This document shows positions 50,297 to 61,822 of a stretch of 64,000 nucleotides of DNA, piece by piece; the first letter of the stretch is position 1; each line of letters opens with the position of its first letter. The DNA lies in the NCBI GenBank assembly GCA_036898135.1, contig CM072512.1, forward strand, positions 21,417,582 to 21,481,581. Direction: 5' to 3'. The stretch comes from Oncomelania hupensis. Lineage: Eukaryota; Mollusca; Gastropoda; Littorinimorpha; Pomatiopsidae. The position numbers and the translations under genes are program-made. The notes beneath the pieces were generated by a model. The model saw only the letters and a list, made by a program, of their open reading frames with translations, did not search any database and was not told the origin of the DNA.

Positions 50297-51566
50297 TCTT
50301 ACGATGTTTAAAGATTTTTTTTAATCTCATAAGGTTGTACCGTATTGTGCAAATATTTACCCTTGTTATATGCGATGTTGTACTTTTTTTTCCGATGTTT
50401 AACTGTTTTATCTCATAACGGTTTACCACATTGTTTAAATATTTATCCTTGTTATATGTGATGTGGTGCTATTTCTTACGATGTTTGACTGTTGTATCTC
50501 ATGATGGTTTACCACATTGTTTAAGTATTTATCCTTGTTATATGTGATGTGGTGCTATTTCTTATGATGTTTGACTGTTGTATCTCATGATGGTTTACCA
50601 CATTGTTTAAGTATTTATCCTTGTTATATGTGATGTGGTGCTATTTCTTACGATGTTTGACTGTTGTATCTCATGATGGTTTACCACATTGTTTAAGTAT
50701 TGATCCTTGTTATATGTGATGTGGTGCTATTTCTTACGATGTTTGACTGTTGTACCTCATGATGGTTCACCACATTGTTTAAATATTTATCCTTGTTATA
50801 TGTGATGTGGTGCTATTTCTTACGATGTTTGACTGTTGTATCTCATGATGGTTTACCACATTAAGTATTTATCCTTGTTATATGTGATGTGGTGCTATTT
50901 CTTACGATGTTTGACTGTTGTATCTCATGATGGTTTATCACATTGTTTAAGTATTTATCGTTGTTATACGTGATGTGGTGCTATTTCTTACGATGTTTGA
51001 CTGTTGTACCTCATGATGGTTTACCACATTGTTTAAGTATTTATCCTTGTTATATGTGATGTGGTGCTATTTCTTACGATGTTTGACTGTTGTACCTCAT
51101 GATGGTTTACCACATTGTTTAAATATGTATCCTTGTTATATGTGATGTGGTGCTATTTTTTACGATGTTTGACTGTTGTATCTCATAACGGTTTACCACA
51201 TTGTTTAAGTATTTATCCTTGTTATATGTGATGTGGTGCTATTTCTTACGATGTTTGACTGTTGTATCTCATTACGGTTTACCACATTGTTTAAGTATTT
51301 ATCCTTGTTATATGGGATGTGGTGCTATTTCTTACGATGTTTGACTGTTGTATCTCATGATGGTTTACCACATTGTTTAAGTATTTATCCTTGTTATATG
51401 TGATGTGGTGCTATTTCTTACGATGTTTGACTTTTGTATCTTATGATGGTTTACCACATTGTTTAAGTATTTATCCTTGTTATATGTGATGTGGTGCTAT
51501 TTCTTACGATGTTTAACTGTTGTATCTCATGATGGTTTACCACATTGTTTAAATATGTATCCTTGC
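50297..51566 (+). repeat. 86 bp satellite, 15 tandem units
   Basis: Units start with 'cttacgatgtttgactg' at 50297, 50392, 50475, 50561, 50647, 50733, 50819, 50901, 50987, 51073, 51159, 51245, 51331, 51417 and 51503. The spacing is 86 bp almost throughout; one unit is 82 bp through a TGTT deletion near 50861. The first two units are clearly diverged, the interior ones are nearly identical and the last is cut at 51566, where a GT run starts. There are no open frame, no spacers and no flanking Cas-like genes. Confidence 0.96.
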
Positions 51567-51799
<233 letters not shown>

Positions 51800-51800
<1 letters not shown>

Positions 51801-52175
51801 CATTAAAAACATGGAATGATGGTTCAATATCTAATCGCTTTTCTCCTACAGAAGCAACTTGAAAAAGCGAAGTTATGGATCAATATCTGAACTATCTCCA
51901 AACGCATATTATCAAAATCGGTTAAATTTTGCGAAAATTATGTACAACAGCGATCCTGACCTTGGAAAAATGGCAAATGTGAATGAAAAAAATAAATGCT
52001 GCACGGAGGTTAAAGTTAACTGCATAGTAAAAAAAATAATAATAGTAGGTTCAGTCATTCTTAAAATGCCCCCCTACCCTCCCACCCTATCCCCTACCCT
52101 AGCTCATATAATGAAGGTTGGTCAAAGTACCTTTAATGTTTCAGGAGATAAGGCGTGCAACGACCCGACCGAAAG
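51800..52175 (+). repeat. Dispersed repeat R3, diverged
   Basis: It carries 'gatcctgaccttggaaaaat', then 'gaaggttggtcaaagtacc' and ends with an ACGACCCGACCGA stretch, the same order as other R3 copies. The 157-codon open frame across it is not considered a gene. Confidence 0.4.
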
Positions 52176-52332
52176 AAGATCAACATGTGCCCTCGTTCTG
52201 ATTCCCGATTATTTTAAAGGTTTTCCAGATATTAGATGGAAATGCAAAAAGATGAATAAACTATCGTGGATAACGGTATTTCACTTCTTCGCTATCAAGC
52301 TGCCGCGCCTGGCGAAGAAAGCTTGGGGCTAG

Positions 52333-52833
52333 GCAAAAATGACAGTGCGAGTGACATCCTATAGATCACTAGCAAATTGTTCTTATTTTTACGTTCCTGT
52401 TACCCTGAACATACTCTCTCTGTCTCTCGTCTCTGTCTCTCTGTCTCTGTCTCTCTGATTCATCTTCTCACTAAAGCCCATGTCAGACCCACCGATCCTC
52501 ATAAGATTTACACGGTCACACGCTGCAATTAGTGGTAAAAGAAGCTTACGATAAAATCTTAAGCGAATCCATTGTAGATTCAGATTCAGAGGATAGAACA
52601 GGTTCTAATTCCTGCGATGAAATCCAAGTCCAGACCAATCAGAACGTGCTGTGGCGTCCTTTTACATTGCGACTGCAGAAAATGGCCGATACCACAACAC
52701 CAAGGTTGTCATCGGAAAAAATAGCAGAGTAAGCCCCAAGTGTCTCCCTCCTCCCGATCCATGATATGGCCGTACGCACCATTGGCAGAAGTTTCCTCCT
52801 CGTCTGCTACTAAAACCGCTAAGTATGGCAAAA

Positions 52834-52874
<41 letters not shown>

Positions 52875-53650
52875 CCCCCCCCCCCCCCCCCCGAATTGCT
52901 CGAAATCAAACTGTTGGCCATACCTTTTCTCTTTTCTACGTAGCAACAAGAGAAAACGCCACAAAAACAAGCCGCAGAGAAAACCAACTTCTGCCTCTGG
53001 AATAAATCTTAGCGTGTGGCGGGTTGTTTCATGCGATAAGTCATGAGATTAAATCGCATGCAACAAATTGTATGATTTAATCGGTAGGTCTGACTGGGTC
53101 TTAAGACGCCATAATTTCTTTAATTAAACCCTTTACATTATTGTTGCCTATATTTGCTGAAATCTGTAATAAATTAATTTTTTTTACTTGATGTCTTTAA
53201 CAAAAGTAGCAATAGCAACTTCATCTGCAATGCTGTTTTATACTATGCTGCAGCTGCTGAAGAAGAAGAAGAAGAAGAAGAAGAAGAAGAAGAAGAAGAA
53301 GAAGAAGAAGAAGAAGAAGAAGAAGAAGAAGAAGAAGACGACGACGACGACGACGACGAAGAAGAAGAAGAAGAAGATTATACACTGATTGAAAGGTATA
53401 ACTTTTGGGGTTTGGGGTGATAGAGGGAGGGCGCGTAGTAAAGTATGCGAGCACGTCACTGACCCTCCATTAGGCATTTTCTTCATCATCATCATGATCA
53501 CGATCATGGTCATGATCATTATGATCATCATGATCATCATCCCAGTTGGGGTGTCTTCTTGATATCAAAGTAGCAATTGAAGGTCTATATCTATATGTCT
53601 CATCATCGTCGTCATCATCATCATCGTCGTCGTCGTCGTCGTCACAGTCG
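52333..53650. other. Gene-free stretch with simple repeats
   Basis: Holds TCTG-rich sequence near 52420-52460, a (CT)n tract followed by 20 C at about 52843-52892, a GAA/GAC array at 53262-53375 and CAT/GAT-rich sequence near 53480-53545 and 53600-53642. No gene recognised. Confidence 0.4.
53262..53375 (+). repeat. (GAA)n with central (GAC)n
   Basis: About 25 GAA units, then about 7 GAC units, then GAA again. It gives spurious poly-K and poly-E type frames. Confidence 0.95.
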
Positions 53651-53667
53651 ACGTCTGCGCCGCCATC

Positions 53668-54247
53668 TACCTCCGTTGGGGTGCCGGGGGTTTCAGTATA
53701 AATAGTATCCCCACTTTCTGGAAATTTAGTGCTTTAAATTCCCACTGTCGCTGTCTTCCTCATTTGCTCTTTCTCATTCCTGCTGTTTTCTATCAATCTG
53801 CTATACTATCGTCTTCTTCGCTAGACCAATCTCCTACCTTTTTTCTTGAACACTCTTCCGGGACAAGACTCCTTGTTTGTGTATGAGGTCTGTTGGATCA
53901 GCTTGGGAATATTGGACGCTTTCTGCCAGGTGGTCACTAGGGTTTCCTATGATGTTATTATTTAGCAATGTAGGCATTTTATATGTATGTGTTTTGTTGA
54001 TAATTTATAATGATGTTTGTATTCTATTTTGTTTTTGTAAACGGGGGTTCGATAAGTTGGGGTGAAGCCTCAGCCGTCCCCTGCGTGGGATGTCTTTATT
54101 GTAAAGTGACTGGCTGGTGGAGAGCTTTCGGTTTTACCACTAGGGTTGTTTCAGCAGATCTTTTATGCGGATCGGGGGTTGTCTGGTCCTGATTTGGCTC
54201 GGAAGAGTCCGCTGGACCTAAAGCAATAATAATGTAATGTAATGTAT
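53668..54247 (+). mobile_element. R1 non-coding retroposon, copy 4
   Basis: A plus-strand copy that looks full length: GC-rich 5' start ('ggggtgccgggggtttcag'), the pyrimidine-rich segment, and a tail of AATGT units at about 54229-54247. It is bounded by an exact 12 bp duplication, TGCGCCGCCATC, at 53656-53667 and 54248-54259, the cleanest target-site duplication of the four copies. Confidence 0.85.
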
Positions 54248-54579
54248 TGCGCCGCCATCAACTTCATACCCAATTATTCTGTCTGTAACAGTGACTTCAT
54301 TAAACGCGGGTCGTGTTTAAAGGGCCCCAAGATCAGCACATTTCAGCATCAAAGATCGTTTTCAACTTCGCAGTGAGTTTTGCGCCACAGGAAAACTAAG
54401 ATTAAGCCGCGCGCGCGCGCACTCACACGCACACACGCACACACCTACACATAAACACACACACGCACTTCATTTGTTTATATGTATAATTATGAATAGC
54501 ATCAAGGTTAATTCTAAAAGTTAAACCGCCGCAAAAGTATGCAGAGCATGCACAGTTGTTTGACTAACAAAGAAAGAAG

Positions 54580-54720
54580 ACTTTTTCAATTCAAAGCATA
54601 CCGATCGGTTTGAGCAACCATTACCCATTAGTTTATTCTTTAATGATACCATAACGCAATTTACCAACTAAACTCATGCATTATCACAAAATGCTAAACG
54701 AACATCCTTGGACCTTGACT
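54580..54720 (-). repeat. Dispersed repeat R2, copy 3, partial
   Basis: Reading in reverse gives 'ctaatgggtaatggttgctc' and neighbours, matching 46370-46395 and 2030-2060. Fragmentary. Confidence 0.45.
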
Positions 54721-56944
54721 CTATAAGCATCAGTTTCATTTTAGTGAAACACGTATACCCAAGCACGCCACGGTATCGTTACAGCACAACATAAATTACC
54801 TTTACGCTCCAATGTTGCAGAATGCTGAACGGGCAATTAGATGTAAAATAAAATTTAGAACAAAATACATTTGTGTATAAGCTTTTCAACCGGATGATGA
54901 AATTTGCATTTTTGGGAATGAATGTGATCATGTTTCGCTGTAAAATTGTTACTGACTTTCGCATGTGAGCGTATAAAATGTCGTTAAGATTATAATGATC
55001 TCCCCACGAATGCAAACGGTATGCAGAAATGAGGAAATGTGCATCGTAGGTAAACGAGTTTAAAACGTTACAAGCTGGCCGCTCACATCAAACAAACCTT
55101 GAAGTTCGCCTGCTTTAGTTCCAACTGCGACGCGGCCTATTTAAATTCAGTAATCTGAATGAAGGGATGCTATAACTAAGTCAGTGAAATAAAGAGAGGC
55201 GATGCCATGCGTAGTTGCCAGTAAACTTTATGCTCATTTGAAGTGGATTACGTTGGTGTGGTGTAGGCTTTTACAGACCAGAGAACTCGTGAGTGAACCA
55301 GCAGGGCCACTATGTCTGGGACGTCCCAGAAGGCACTATGTCAATGCCCTTGTTGGCAATTAGCCCTGGCAAAAAAGATTAGGCCGTCTGGAAGGCAGCT
55401 TCACTCATCATGGGCTTGTTAGTGGCGTTGTATTCTCCACTTATCTGCCACAGCAGTCGCCTCCCTCTGTGCCAGTCGAAGATCGATGGTCAACCTATCT
55501 TAGGAACGGGTTACGAGGCGCTAGTCGTGAAACGTTACACTAGAAATTACGTCTTCTTCAGCTTTATCGCACCTACAACAGCTGCGCTTACGCCTCACGC
55601 AACACGTCATTTCATTCCACACCAGCGCTTCTGTCTACCACTTTTACTGAGATGCTCCATTTACTCCATTTACTTGAAAGCAAATAATTTTGTGTATCTC
55701 GGCATTTGACAATCGTTGGGAACGGTTCTTTTTAAAATAGTATAGACAGGACGCAATTTATACAACCTAATTGGAGCAAGAGAGCATCTAAAGATCCCAT
55801 CAACCAAGGTGTAGGACATAAAAAAATAGAGATGGTAGCGGCATTGATGATGACGACGACGACGACGATGATGATGATGATGATAGTGATGATGCTGCTG
55901 CTGATGAAACACAAAACGAGATAGACCTTCCTTCATCTTCTACTTTAAAATCAAGAAGGCAACCCCCAACTGTGGTACAATGAGCAGCAATAACAAACGT
56001 CAATGGCAAAATCTGTTCCAGCTGATGCCAGGGAGATCCAGAACGTCTTTCAAGCTGAGAATGAATGAAATTTAACGAGTTCAAGTACAGCGACTGATAC
56101 TTGCGCAGTACAGCTTTGATCTGTGTGAAGAATGATATTAAATCTACGCAGAAGGGAGGTACGGTTCATAACAATACAACAATCACAATGGATAATTTGA
56201 TCTTTCTTTTTACTTCTGCGCACACTAGTTAGATTTGAAGAGGGCAAGAAATGTACAAGGAACAATATTGCTAAACGAATCTAAACCCCACAATCTAAAA
56301 CACACTTTTGTGGAGGTTTCTGAGTGATTGCGTTATCGTTGGGGAGTGTTGTAAAACGAGAAGCCATTCATACTATACACTGTCTAAAGTAGCAATATAA
56401 TAAATTACCGCAAATGTTGGGATTTAGTAACTCCCACATCGTCATTCTGCTCGCAATCCCGAGGTGTCAGGCCTTGATCCTTTAAAGCAACAAGTTGGCG
56501 TTCTTAAAATGTCATTAGCGGATTAAACGCGAATTAACTCACTGAAACTCACTATCTCCGATAAGCACAAAAAAGATACATTTACCGTAAACAGTAAACT
56601 CGCAAAGCCTAGACAGAGGGGTTATAAAAACAGATTTTACACCCTTGTCTATTTCTGGCCTTTTCGCACCAAGTTTAGGACGACGATTTTGCTTTGAATG
56701 CCAGAAGCACCGCAGCCGGTAAATGTTCCTAAATCCTATAGCGTTCTATAAGGGCACCTCTAAAAGCGGTGTCTGTTAAATATTTAGATTAAAATATATC
56801 GAGAGAAAACCGTCGGCGACTGTATTCCGCGGCCCTGCCAAGTGTTGCTGTCAAGGTCTTAAAAAGCACACGTTAACAGCCAGGGCCTAGAGTATGGCTA
56901 TAACTAATATAAATTTATTTTATATGGAGGAGTAGAGATAGGAC

Positions 56945-56946
<2 letters not shown>

Positions 56947-57013
<67 letters not shown>

Positions 57014-57050
57014 GACAGACAGACAGACAGAGAGACAGACAGACAGAGAA
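56947..57050 (+). repeat. (GA)n-(GACA)n microsatellite
   Basis: About 29 GA units followed by interrupted GACA units. Confidence 0.93.
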
Positions 57051-57634
57051 AGAGAGAGAATCCGTCAGGCAGGCAGAGACAGAACTAGGCAGGAATCACT
57101 CTTACATCAGTGTAAAATTTACAAACCGCATAAAATTAGCCCGCACATATATCTAACTTGCCTATACGTTTTTATTAAAATAATAAAATTAAGTTATAAT
57201 CTTGGGTGGACTTCTCTTTCTTGCAACTAACACCTTACGGTATTTTTTATTCTACATACAGCTTTAATTTTTTTCAATGTATAGTACAAAGTTTCGGATA
57301 ACCAAGCAAGTTTGCTCAGTGCATGATGAGCAGACAAGTCTGCGGAAATGGCCATTTGTACGTTTGACTTAAATTAAACAAAAGTAATTCAATGGCACAG
57401 ACATAGAAACAACAGATACATTTCCTATCATACTTAGCTTACGTTGTGCTTCGTATTAAGGATACCTCTATCCTCTTTTCCCAAGAGCAAAAAAAATATC
57501 CTTAAAGATGCATTTCTTGCAAAGACGACAATCCTTCATTTTGTAAATAAATACCTATTAAAGTAATTGTAAAACTAATACAACATTAGCATTTTGTCTC
57601 TAATCTCGCTAAATTAATTTGTTTTAGTCTCTTT

Positions 57635-57721
57635 CGTAGATCGAACCCACGCCCGTTCGTTTGGCACTGGAAATGTCGGCATTGAAGACAAGCGATCTAC
57701 CTCGACGCTAACAGGCCACCT
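57635..57721 (-). mobile_element. tRNA-like SINE head
   Basis: On the minus strand, 'ggtggcctgttagcgtcgag' is followed about 60 bp later by the B-box-like 'gtgggttcgatc'. This is a tRNA-like sequence with a long variable region. It lacks convincing acceptor-stem pairing at the 3' side, so I read it as a SINE head, not a working tRNA gene. The body is not delimited. Confidence 0.4.
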
Positions 57722-57724
57722 AAA

Positions 57725-58335
57725 GCATGATTGTCTTGGTTAATAGTCCCTTTAACTTTGTATAACATTTATTTTGTCTTGAACATTAAACCGGGAACTC
57801 GTACTCGGCAATGCTCATCAGCAGTTTTATTGGGGAAAAAAAATCAAATTAATTAATTTACATTTATTTTAAAGTAATTTGGAAACAAATCTCAGTAAAA
57901 TAGCTGCGGTGGGGTAGGGGTGAAGGCAATATCCGGCTGCGCTTGGAAGAATTGCGGAGAGAAAGTAGACAAACTGCAAACATGCCCGTATCCAGAGAGA
58001 AGCTCCGTGGACGGTTAGCTCGCTTCCAATCTCCAGCGTGCCTCATCATTGCCTTACATACATGGGAGATGTTTTCTTTGCACCCCGTGATCGTGTTTTT
58101 TTCCGGTTAACCTTTCCCCATCTTCCAATGAGATAAAGAGAACATGCTTGACTGTTGTGTTGGTGTTTTTTTTTTCACCAACTCCTGTCCCCAACACTAC
58201 CAGCAGAAGCCGCCACCATGTCAACGAGCATTCATCAATCTTACATTAATTACAGAGGGAATATGGCGATACCAGAAGGAGGAGGATAAAAATAATAAGG
58301 CAAAGTGAGCAAAAAAAAAAACAATAACCTAACAG
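57725..58335. other. Gene-free spacer upstream of LINE
   Basis: AT-rich, with poly-T and poly-A runs near 58165 and 58310. No promoter or endonuclease-domain sequence of the downstream LINE is recognisable, so the LINE is truncated near 58340-58370. Confidence 0.4.
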
Positions 58336-58339
58336 GAGC

Positions 58340-60175
58340 ATGCCTGAGTTTTCTGTACCTGAAAACGTCTCTATCCACTGGATAGAAGATCAATGCCAGG
58401 AAATAGAGAACAGTCTGAACAAGAACAACAGCAAGAAGGCCTACCAGACTGTGAAGCGACTGACAAGTGTCAAACAGCCCAAAGTCTCCACTATCCAAAG
58501 CAAGTCTGGCATATGCCTTACAGAAGAACAAGAAGTCTTGGATAGATGGACAGAGTACTGCTCTGACCTTTACAACCATACACCAAATGGAGACCCATCA
58601 GTTCTAGCATGTCCAGAGAACAGAGAAGAAGAAGAAATCCTCCCAATTCTCCGGGAAGAAGTTGAGGCAGCAGTGCAAGCGCTAAAGAAAGGGAAGTCAG
58701 CAGGAGTGGACAACATACCCGCGGAACTGCTACAAGCAGGAGGAGAAGCGATGATTGATGCCCTCACCATTATCTGTAACAAGATCTGGCAGAGTGGGGA
58801 GTGGCCTATACCATGGACCCAGTCGCTTGTCATCACTCTTCCCAAAAAAGGTAACCTTCAGGAGTGTGAAAATTACCGCACCATCAGCCTCATCAGCCAT
58901 CCCAGCAAGGTCCTCCTGAAAATAATACTCAACAGGTTGAAACCCCAAGCTGAACAAATCATAGCTGAAGAACAAGCAGGATTCAGGGCAGGGCGAAGTA
59001 CCACTGAGCAGATTTTCAACCTCAGAATAATCTGTGAGAAATACCTACAGCACCAACAACATCTATATCATGTGTTCATAGACTTCAAGAAGGCGTTTGA
59101 CCGAGTCTGGCATGCAGCTCTATGGGCAACAATGAAAGTGTACAACATCAGCCCAAAAATTATTGAAGTCATCAAAAGCCTGTATGACAAGGCTACCAGT
59201 GCAGTCCTCCACAACAGAGCCATCGGGAATTGGTTCAGAACAACAATCGGTGTGCGTCAAGGATGCCTACTCTCTCCAACACTCTTCAACATCTTCCTAG
59301 AGCGCATCATGTCGGATGCTCTTGCAGACCATGAAGGCACAGTCAGCATAGGGGGTAGAGCAATCTCCAATCTTCGTTTTGCAGATGACATTGATGGATT
59401 GGCTGGAGAGGAACAAGAACTTGAACAGCTGGTACAGAGGCTTGACACCACCTCCAAAGCCTATGGAATGGAAATAAGTGCAGAGAAGACCAAAATGATG
59501 ACCAACAACACCAATGGCATCAATACGGACATCAAAGTCCAAGGCCAATCCCTCGACACAGTGCATAGCTTCAAATATTTAGGAGCCATTGTATCAGACA
59601 ATGGGTCCCGACAGGAAGTCCTCTCCAGGATCGCACAAACAACTGCTGCCCTGACAAGGTTGAAGCCCATTTGGAAAGACAGAACCATCAGTCTACATTC
59701 CAAAGTAAGACTGCTGCGCTCTCTGGTCATCTCCATCTTCCTATATGCTTGCGAAGCATGGACCCTCACAGCAGATCTCCAACGAAGAATACAAAGCATG
59801 GAGATGAGGTGCTACAGAAGACTTCTGGGCATTTCCTATACCCAACACATCACCAACGACGAAGTCCGACAGACCATCACACAAGCTATTGGACAACATG
59901 ATGACCTGCTAACAGTGGTGAAGAAACGGAAACTTCGGTGGTATGGCCACGTCACCAGATCATCAGGCCTTGCAAAGACTATTCTGCAAGGCACAGTGCA
60001 AGGAGGTAGAAGAAAAGGGAGACCGAAAAAGAGGTGGGAGGACAACATTCGAGAATGGACTGGTTTGACACTGAGCGAAGCCATCAGGGCTGCTGAGGAC
60101 AGAGAAAGATGGAGTATGCTGGTTAAACGATCATCTGTGGTGCCCCTACGACCTTCGGGTTACGGGACAGGATAG
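58340..60175 (+). CDS. Non-LTR retrotransposon reverse transcriptase
   Basis: An uninterrupted 611-codon ORF of a LINE, most like the RTE group. The N-terminal 120 residues are a linker (QCQEIENSLNKNNSKKAY). The reverse transcriptase spans about residues 160-420: SLVITLPKKGNLQECENYR (162-180), EEQAGFRAGRSTTEQIF (210-226), catalytic DFKKAFDRVWH (248-258), GVRQGCLLSPTLFN (304-317) and the FADD loop at 347-350. KYLGAIVSDNGSRQE and a basic C-terminal region with RKLRWYGHVTR and KKRWEDNIREWTG follow. The upstream endonuclease domain is missing, so it probably cannot retrotranspose on its own. The start methionine may be fortuitous, because homology with the 46 kb copy begins near residue 12. All three catalytic aspartates are present. 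Confidence 0.9.
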   Translation: MPEFSVPENVSIHWIEDQCQEIENSLNKNNSKKAYQTVKRLTSVKQPKVSTIQSKSGICLTEEQEVLDRWTEYCSDLYNHTPNGDPSVLACPENREEEEILPILREEVEAAVQALKKGKSAGVDNIPAELLQAGGEAMIDALTIICNKIWQSGEWPIPWTQSLVITLPKKGNLQECENYRTISLISHPSKVLLKIILNRLKPQAEQIIAEEQAGFRAGRSTTEQIFNLRIICEKYLQHQQHLYHVFIDFKKAFDRVWHAALWATMKVYNISPKIIEVIKSLYDKATSAVLHNRAIGNWFRTTIGVRQGCLLSPTLFNIFLERIMSDALADHEGTVSIGGRAISNLRFADDIDGLAGEEQELEQLVQRLDTTSKAYGMEISAEKTKMMTNNTNGINTDIKVQGQSLDTVHSFKYLGAIVSDNGSRQEVLSRIAQTTAALTRLKPIWKDRTISLHSKVRLLRSLVISIFLYACEAWTLTADLQRRIQSMEMRCYRRLLGISYTQHITNDEVRQTITQAIGQHDDLLTVVKKRKLRWYGHVTRSSGLAKTILQGTVQGGRRKGRPKKRWEDNIREWTGLTLSEAIRAAEDRERWSMLVKRSSVVPLRPSGYGTG

Positions 60176-60180
60176 GATAG
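58340..60180 (+). mobile_element. RTE-like LINE, ORF-intact 5'-truncated copy
   Basis: The best-preserved copy of the family in the window. It covers the reverse transcriptase and C-terminal region, ends in the tail 'gggacaggataggatagg' at 60165-60182 and lacks the 5' endonuclease domain. The open frame is uninterrupted, suggesting a relatively young insertion and a mobile or recently mobile family elsewhere in this genome. Confidence 0.93.
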
Positions 60181-60437
60181 GAAGGAAAACGTCTCTGGGT
60201 ACATTAACCATAGCCTGTTAGAACTTAAAAAAAAAATCTTATTACATAAAAGATTGTTTACATACGCACTTAACTATTCAAATTTGAGTTAAAAATGTGT
60301 TCAAGTCATGTCATCAGGAAAATAAAAGTGTGGCGTGGTTGGAGAAATTTTTATTTTTTTTCCACGCGCTCTTAACCGTGCAATATTAGTTAAAAAATAA
60401 ATTCAAGTCAAATTATCAAAGAAACCAGAAGCGGAAA

Positions 60438-60640
60438 CAAGATGGCAAGCCAGTCAAATGTACGTCAACACAAAAAGATGATTAAAAAAAAATTCTAATG
60501 TTCATGGGCCTGTTCTATAAGGCTGCATGAGCAACAGTAAAAAAATCAAACTCGGCACGGCCATTTTGTGATAATACTAAAGCGGAAAAGTCAAAATAGG
60601 ATTAAAGGGGCGACGGAGTGATCGACTGACCGACCAACAC
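60438..60640 (+). repeat. Dispersed repeat R3
   Basis: 'caagatggcaagccagtcaa' at 60440 leads to a GACGGAGTGATCGACTGACC end near 60612-60632, immediately before the LINE 3' fragment. Confidence 0.5.
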
Positions 60641-61185
60641 AAAATGATTGGCACTGAGTTGAAATTCCGCCTCCAGTATAAGATTTGTGTTTTTGCCTTC
60701 CGTTTCTTTGAAGGAACTCTCCCAGCGTATTTTTCCAACTCACTTGTAACCTACCGGACAGCCCGCATTCTCCGATCTTCCGCAGAAAAGCTGTTAAAAG
60801 TTCCGCGTCGAAACCTGAAAACTGTTGGCGAGCGCGGTTTCAGTTTCACTGCTCCATCTCTTTGGAACGCACTTCCTGTCGATCTGAGGAACTTGGAAGA
60901 TATTTATAAATTTAAAGCCCAACTGAAAACATACCTTTTTTGCTTAGCTTTTGATTAACTTACTCGCATCCCCCCTCCCCACCATACCCCTCTTTCTTCT
61001 TATAGGGATCGAGTCTTATGTGTAGCATAACAATATTTGTGTTTCGCTGTTGGTAGATGTACCTCCATACATACATGTAATCCTTTTGTATATTGTGAGT
61101 GAATGCGTGTGTATGCGCAGTGAGTCTCTGTGAGTTTTGCGCTATATAAATGTTATTCATTATTATTATTATTATTATTATTAAG
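60640..61185 (+). mobile_element. CR1/L2/Jockey-like LINE 3' end
   Basis: The open frame at 60644-60958 encodes the final 104 residues of a LINE ORF2: LQYKICVFAFRFFEGTLPAY, then RGFSFTAPSLWNALPVDLR and FKAQLKTYLF with a stop. This W.ALP..LR...FK..LKTYLF terminus is typical. A 3' untranslated region of about 180 bp ends 'ttgcgctatataaatg' and an (ATT)n tail at 61155-61182. The copy is strongly 5'-truncated, so no catalytic domain remains. Confidence 0.82.
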
Positions 61186-61263
61186 TACAGGTGTATAAAA
61201 AATCGGTTCAGCCGGTTTCAGATATACAGCTCAATGTGTTTAGCAAAAGATTCATCCTAAACA

Positions 61264-61378
61264 CCTGGGCTGGCGTGCATGAACGAACTTAAAAGCCGAC
61301 TTAGACTTAACGCTTCACTGAAACATGCTACTTAAGTCTAAGTCGGCTTTTAAGTTCGTTCATGCACGCCAGCCCAGG
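61264..61378. repeat. Perfect 47 bp inverted repeat (hairpin), 21 nt loop
   Basis: Arms 61264-61310 and 61332-61378 are exact reverse complements over 47 bases, with loop 61311-61331. The arm begins 'cctgggctggcgtgcatgaa' and ends 'gacttagacttaa'. No TA duplication, transposase remnant or pol III box is evident. Perfect pairing implies recent origin or gene conversion. It could be a small fold-back element, a hairpin RNA precursor or a palindrome-forming rearrangement. Confidence 0.95.
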
Positions 61379-61379
61379 T

Positions 61380-61520
61380 CCATTGCAGTAGAGCAAATAT
61401 GATGCCATGGGAGGCAGGCTACTAACCTAGGTAATGTTCATATGAAGCTTGGTCAACATCTGTGGAGAAGTTCTTGAGTTTGGGCGAGCAACGAACGAAC
61501 CGACAGAAGACCGACTGGCA
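61380..61520 (+). repeat. Dispersed repeat R3, right part
   Basis: 'ggcaggctactaacctaggt', then 'catatgaagcttggtcaaca', then 'gaacgaaccgacagaagacc'. It matches 48020-48140. The perfect hairpin sits at its left edge and may have inserted into it. Confidence 0.5.
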
Positions 61521-61524
61521 GAAA

Positions 61525-61703
61525 GAAAGAAAGAAAGAGATTACTCTTATATAGCGCATTTACAAGCTCAGAGAGCTTCTCAAAGAGCTGGCCACTACTA
61601 TCCAGCAATCACAAAATAGTTTGCGGAAGTCAGGATTCGAACCCACGTCGCCCCAGACGCACGTACGCAAGTCATGCGCTCTGACGACTGAGCTATCCAG
61701 ACT
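61525..61703 (-). mobile_element. Short tRNA-derived SINE, third family
   Basis: On the minus strand, a tRNA-like head starts 'gtctggatagctcagtcgtc' (A-box), with a perfect-looking B-box 'gggttcgaatcc' at about 61631-61642. A body of about 80 bp follows, ending 'tgcgctatataagagtaatc' and a (CTTT)n tail (GAAA/AAAG on the plus strand at 61525-61540). About 180 bp in total and apparently complete. Confidence 0.75.
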
Positions 61704-61748
61704 AATATTTGTCCCCTTCTGACTATTTCAAAATATTTTTATCTGGAA

Positions 61749-61763
61749 ATGCACACACACACA

Positions 61764-61820
<57 letters not shown>
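61749..61820 (+). repeat. (CA)n microsatellite
   Basis: About 30 or more CA units with two early interruptions. It is followed at about 61843-61893 by G-rich sequence with several runs of five or more G. Confidence 0.95.

Positions 61821-61822
<2 letters not shown>

Larger units (their letters stand above)
54265..57625. other. Gene-free stretch
   Basis: It contains a CA-rich patch at about 54410-54470, a reversed R2-like piece at about 54580-54720, a GAC/GAT tract near 55845-55895 and a (GA)n tract at 56947-57004 with GACA extensions. No coding sequence recognised. Confidence 0.4.

Noticed and set aside
50297..51566. CRISPR-like regular repeats
   Set aside because: Direct tandem units without spacers, in a eukaryotic context; it is a satellite.
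51859..52332. A 157-codon plus ORF
   Set aside because: It lies across an R3-type repeat and a C/A-rich patch and shows no domain; likely chance.
53188..53540. Poly-K, poly-L and poly-F frames
   Set aside because: Frames of a GAA/GAC microsatellite.
61640..61703. Functional tRNA gene on the minus strand
   Set aside because: The head continues into a SINE body with a (CTTT)n tail, and cloverleaf pairing is incomplete.
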